A stretch of DNA of 16,168 nt from an uncultured Verrucomicrobia subdivision 3 bacterium (GTDB taxonomy: Bacteria > Verrucomicrobiota > Verrucomicrobiia > Limisphaerales > DASXHY01): positions 1 through 16,168 of the forward strand of contig CALBZA010000057.1 in assembly GCA_937890005.1 (NCBI GenBank). The letters run 5' to 3'. Of the stretch, positions 14,162-16,168 are shown piece by piece. The notes under the pieces were generated by a model. That model ran no database searches. It saw only the letters and a program-made list of their open reading frames with translations, and was not told the DNA's origin. How positions within the stretch are numbered: the first letter of the stretch is position 1; every line of letters begins with the position of its first letter. Made by a program: the position numbers and the translations under genes.

Positions 14162-14458
14162 GTGAGCCGCGAATTGAGCCAGCCAAACGCCAGCGAACAA
14201 ACGCATTGCGAAGTTTGTCCGCTCAGCCGCGTCCAGACCGGCGTCGCCGTTCGCATCAAACAGCTCTGCGCCTCCCCCGAAGTTCAAAATCGTCTCCGCG
14301 AACTTGGGCTTTGCGAAGATCAAATCGTCCGACTGATCACCAGCCGGAACAATTTCATCTGCCAGGTCTGCAATTCACGCCTCGCGCTCAGCGAACAGCT
14401 CGCCCAGGTGATTCTCGTCGAGCCGGTCCTGAAAACGGTTCCCGCGCGAATCTGCTGA
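14162..14458 (+). CDS. FeoA-like small protein with two CxxC motifs
   Basis: A 98-aa protein. CPLSRVQTGVAVRIKQL (19-35), RLRELGLCEDQIVRLI (44-59) and LALSEQLAQVILVEPV (74-89) follow the FeoA/SH3-like pattern, and FeoA acts with the FeoB ferrous-iron transporter. Two CxxC pairs (C16/C19 and C67/C70) could bind iron or another metal; most plain FeoA proteins lack them. I start at GTG 14162 because the nearby ATG 14155 is in another frame with no family match. No feoB is adjacent, so the protein may act with a distant feoB or as an iron-linked regulator. It lies 75 bp after the VOC gene and 163 bp before the aminotransferase gene. Confidence 0.78.
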   Translation: MSRELSQPNASEQTHCEVCPLSRVQTGVAVRIKQLCASPEVQNRLRELGLCEDQIVRLITSRNNFICQVCNSRLALSEQLAQVILVEPVLKTVPARIC

Positions 14459-14621
14459 TTCCGATTTCCTCAGCAATCGTTTCGTCCCTCGTCCTTTTCC
14501 GCGCCCCCGACATGCCGTTTTGAAACCGACGCTCAGGGACGTCCCGAGTTACGGCCAGCATTTTGAAGATTCCGAAATCCACTTGCGGTCGCCCGGCCCC
14601 GCCGTAAGCTTTGCGCCATTT

Positions 14622-15797
14622 ATGAACTATAAAATTTCTCAGCGTGCGGCGTCACTAAGCCCTTCGCTGACCCTCGCCATCGATTCCAAGGCGAAACAAA
14701 TGAAATCCGAAGGGCTCGATGTCGTTGGCTTCGGCGCGGGCGAACCGGATTTTGACACACCACAACACATCAAGGACGCCTGTGCGAAAGCGCTTGCCGA
14801 CGGATTCACCAAATACACTCCGGCCAGCGGAATTCCCGAGCTGCGCCAGGCGATCGCGGACAAGTTCAAACGCGAGAACGGACTCACCTACAAGCCTTCC
14901 CAGGTGATCGTCTCCTGCGGCGGCAAGCATTCCTGCTACAACGTCATTCTCGCCACCTGCCAGCAGGGCGACGAAGTGATCATCCCCGCGCCTTACTGGC
15001 TGAGCTATCCCGAAATGGTGAAGCTCGCCGGTGCGAAACCGGTGATCATCGAGACCACGGATCAAACGGAATTCAAAGTCACTCCCGAACAACTGCGTGC
15101 TGCAATCACTCCAAACACACGCCTGTTCGTTCTGAATTCGCCCAGCAATCCGACCGGTTCGGTTTACACGCCGGAAGAAATCAAAGCGCTCGGCGACATC
15201 TGCGTCGAAAAGGGCGTGCTCATCATGAGCGACGAGATCTACGAGCATCTTGTCTATGACGGCGCGAAGGTGCGAAGCGTGGCGACGTTCTCGCAGGCGC
15301 ATTACGATCACACGATCATCGTACACGGTTTTGCCAAGGCCTGGAGCATGACTGGATGGCGGCTGGGTTTCCTCGCTGCACCCGAACCGATTGCGAAAGC
15401 GATTGACGCGATTCAAAGCCACAGCACAAGCAATCCGACTTCGTTTGCGCAAAAGGGTGCTGTCGCTGCATTGAACGGTCCGCAGGATCACCTCCAAAAA
15501 TGGCTCGGCGAATTTTCGAAGCGCCGCGAGTTCGCCTGGAAAAAGCTCAACAGCATCCCCGGCATCAGCTGCGTGAATGCGAAAGGCGCGTTCTATCTGT
15601 TCCCGAACATTTCCAAAACCGGCCTCAAATCCACCGAGTTTTGCGCGAAACTGCTCGAACAGGAAAAGGTGGCGGCCGTTCCCGGAATCGCGTTCGGCGC
15701 GGACGATTACATCCGACTGAGCTACGCGACGAGCATGGCGAACATCGAGAAAGGGCTTGAACGCATCGATCGATTTGTTCGAGGGCTCAAGGGCTGA
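14622..15797 (+). CDS. Class I PLP-dependent aspartate-type aminotransferase (subgroup Ib)
   Basis: A 391-aa cytoplasmic enzyme transferring amino groups between an amino acid (probably aspartate, perhaps prephenate) and 2-oxoglutarate. It starts MNYKISQRAASLSPSLTLAIDSKAK, as subgroup Ib enzymes do. The PLP lysine is K239 in HGFAKAWSMTGWRLGF; other cofactor or substrate residues are N176 (NPTG), D204 and Y207 (SDEIYEHL), R247 (GWRLG) and the C-terminal arginine in IRLSYATS. The frame is open back to 14520, but the extra 34 residues do not resemble the family. There is no Shine-Dalgarno before ATG 14622. Prediction of the exact amino acid is uncertain. A hairpin at 15829-15857 follows the gene. 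Confidence 0.93.
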   Translation: MNYKISQRAASLSPSLTLAIDSKAKQMKSEGLDVVGFGAGEPDFDTPQHIKDACAKALADGFTKYTPASGIPELRQAIADKFKRENGLTYKPSQVIVSCGGKHSCYNVILATCQQGDEVIIPAPYWLSYPEMVKLAGAKPVIIETTDQTEFKVTPEQLRAAITPNTRLFVLNSPSNPTGSVYTPEEIKALGDICVEKGVLIMSDEIYEHLVYDGAKVRSVATFSQAHYDHTIIVHGFAKAWSMTGWRLGFLAAPEPIAKAIDAIQSHSTSNPTSFAQKGAVAALNGPQDHLQKWLGEFSKRREFAWKKLNSIPGISCVNAKGAFYLFPNISKTGLKSTEFCAKLLEQEKVAAVPGIAFGADDYIRLSYATSMANIEKGLERIDRFVRGLKG

Positions 15798-15801
15798 CAA
15801 A

Positions 15802-15829
15802 TTTACGATTTACGATTCGCGATTTGCGA
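15802..15829. repeat. Heptamer tandem repeat TTTACGA, four units
   Basis: Four adjoining 7-bp units: TTTACGA twice, then TTCGCGA and TTTGCGA. The array begins 5 bp after the aminotransferase stop codon and runs into the hairpin. Confidence 0.85.
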
Positions 15830-15857
15830 CCGCCCGGGTTGACTCAATCCGGGCGGT
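15829..15857 (+). terminator. Hairpin after the aminotransferase gene
   Basis: ACCGCCCGG (15829-15837) pairs with CCGGGCGGT (15849-15857), and pairing continues inward (GTTGA with TCAAT) almost to a single central base, a near-perfect 29-bp palindrome. TCAATCTTGTC follows, a weak T-rich tail. It is likely a terminator, or a processing or stability hairpin. Confidence 0.6.
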
Positions 15858-15890
15858 TCAATCTTGTCCCACTTCCCCTTCCATTCTTCA

Positions 15891-15925
15891 GCTTTCTGCT
15901 TTCAACTTTCTGCTTTCTGCTTTCG
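15891..15925. repeat. Heptamer tandem repeat GCTTTCT, five units
   Basis: Five consecutive 7-bp units GCTTTCT, GCTTTCA, ACTTTCT, GCTTTCT and GCTTTCG lie 45 bp upstream of the pyrH start codon, inside its probable promoter or leader. Confidence 0.88.
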
Positions 15926-15969
15926 CCTCCCGCTGCTAAAACCTGCGCGTCGCGCGGCGATTCTCGAAC

Positions 15970-16168
15970 ATGAAAAAGAAACTGCAGCCCAAGTACAACC
16001 GCATTCTGCTCAAACTCAGTGGCGAAGCCCTGGGAGGTGAAGCAGGCGTGGGCATTTCGCCCGAAGCGTTGCGCAACATGGCGGAGCAGATTCGTGAAGT
16101 GCGCGAATTCGGCGTGCAGGTCGTCATCGTCATCGGCGGCGGCAACATCTTCCGCGGACTTCAGGGCT
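15970..16168 (+). CDS. pyrH: UMP kinase (partial, N-terminal 66 codons)
   Basis: The beginning of UMP kinase, which makes UDP from UMP in pyrimidine nucleotide synthesis (cytoplasmic hexamer in bacteria, usually controlled by GTP and UTP). The residues YNRILLKLSGEALGG (9-23) and VVIVIGGGNIFRG (51-63) are the typical first two amino-acid-kinase motifs. The window cuts the gene after about a quarter of its expected length (about 240 aa). ATG 15970 has no Shine-Dalgarno sequence. frr is often the next gene in bacteria, but it would lie outside the window. Confidence 0.95.
   Translation, partial: MKKKLQPKYNRILLKLSGEALGGEAGVGISPEALRNMAEQIREVREFGVQVVIVIGGGNIFRGLQG

Noticed and set aside
14155..14523. 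122-codon frame overlapping the FeoA-like gene, with an ATG start
   Set aside because: Arg/Ser/Pro-rich shadow translation; the FeoA pattern is in the other frame from GTG 14162.
14655..15800. 381-codon open frame on the minus strand opposite the aminotransferase gene
   Set aside because: The plus strand has all PLP-enzyme motifs; the minus frame has no family resemblance and is a complement artefact.

Overview
The window is from a bacterial chromosome of moderately high GC with ordinary housekeeping genes. The best fit is a Verrucomicrobiota lineage (Pedosphaera/Limisphaerales-like). This rests on the style of the proteins (TIGR02999-type ECF sigma fragment, this type of tyrosine recombinase, large secreted Ig-like/CBM-like protein), on a very large hrpA, and above all on the intergenic DNA, which is packed with interspersed palindromes and heptamer tandem repeats. 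This placement is recognition from memory, not a search result.

Layout. Positions 1-55 look like the end of an IS21-type insertion element that continues to the left. Next come a broken tyrosine-recombinase gene (minus) and hrpA (minus, DEAH-box RNA helicase, about 1488 aa) carrying three in-frame, low-conservation inserts. Positions 4955-5329 are a repeat-filled spacer that begins with nine copies of a drifting 7-bp unit. On the minus strand follow a DUF2835 protein, a hairpin repeat, a four-helix membrane protein with conserved-looking histidines, and a frameshifted, truncated ECF sigma-factor relic. A 395-bp spacer with a large imperfect palindrome leads into the main operon.

The main operon (plus, 6937-10844) encodes a Tat-exported molybdenum hydroxylase of the xanthine dehydrogenase/aldehyde oxidoreductase family. 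It has a 2x[2Fe-2S] subunit with a Tat signal, a molybdopterin catalytic subunit, and an FAD subunit with a PaoB-like four-cysteine [4Fe-4S] loop, followed by a small Cys/His-rich protein of unknown role. The subunits overlap (17 bp, then ATGA), so they are translationally coupled. Their sizes match E. coli PaoA, PaoC and PaoB, but the order is A-C-B. The small gene ends exactly where a MITE-like palindromic element of about 147 bp starts.

Beyond it, a secreted beta-rich protein (minus) has a strong Rho-independent terminator and a palindromic candidate operator upstream. The right part (plus) holds a VOC-family protein, a FeoA-like small protein with two CxxC motifs, a class I (Ib) aspartate-type aminotransferase, a hairpin plus two more heptamer repeats, and the first 66 codons of pyrH. 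No tRNA, rRNA or CRISPR array was recognised. I do not see an obviously new defence or biosynthetic system. The less ordinary items are the PaoABC-like operon with its Cys-rich tail gene, and the repeat families that invade spacers, gene ends and the hrpA reading frame.
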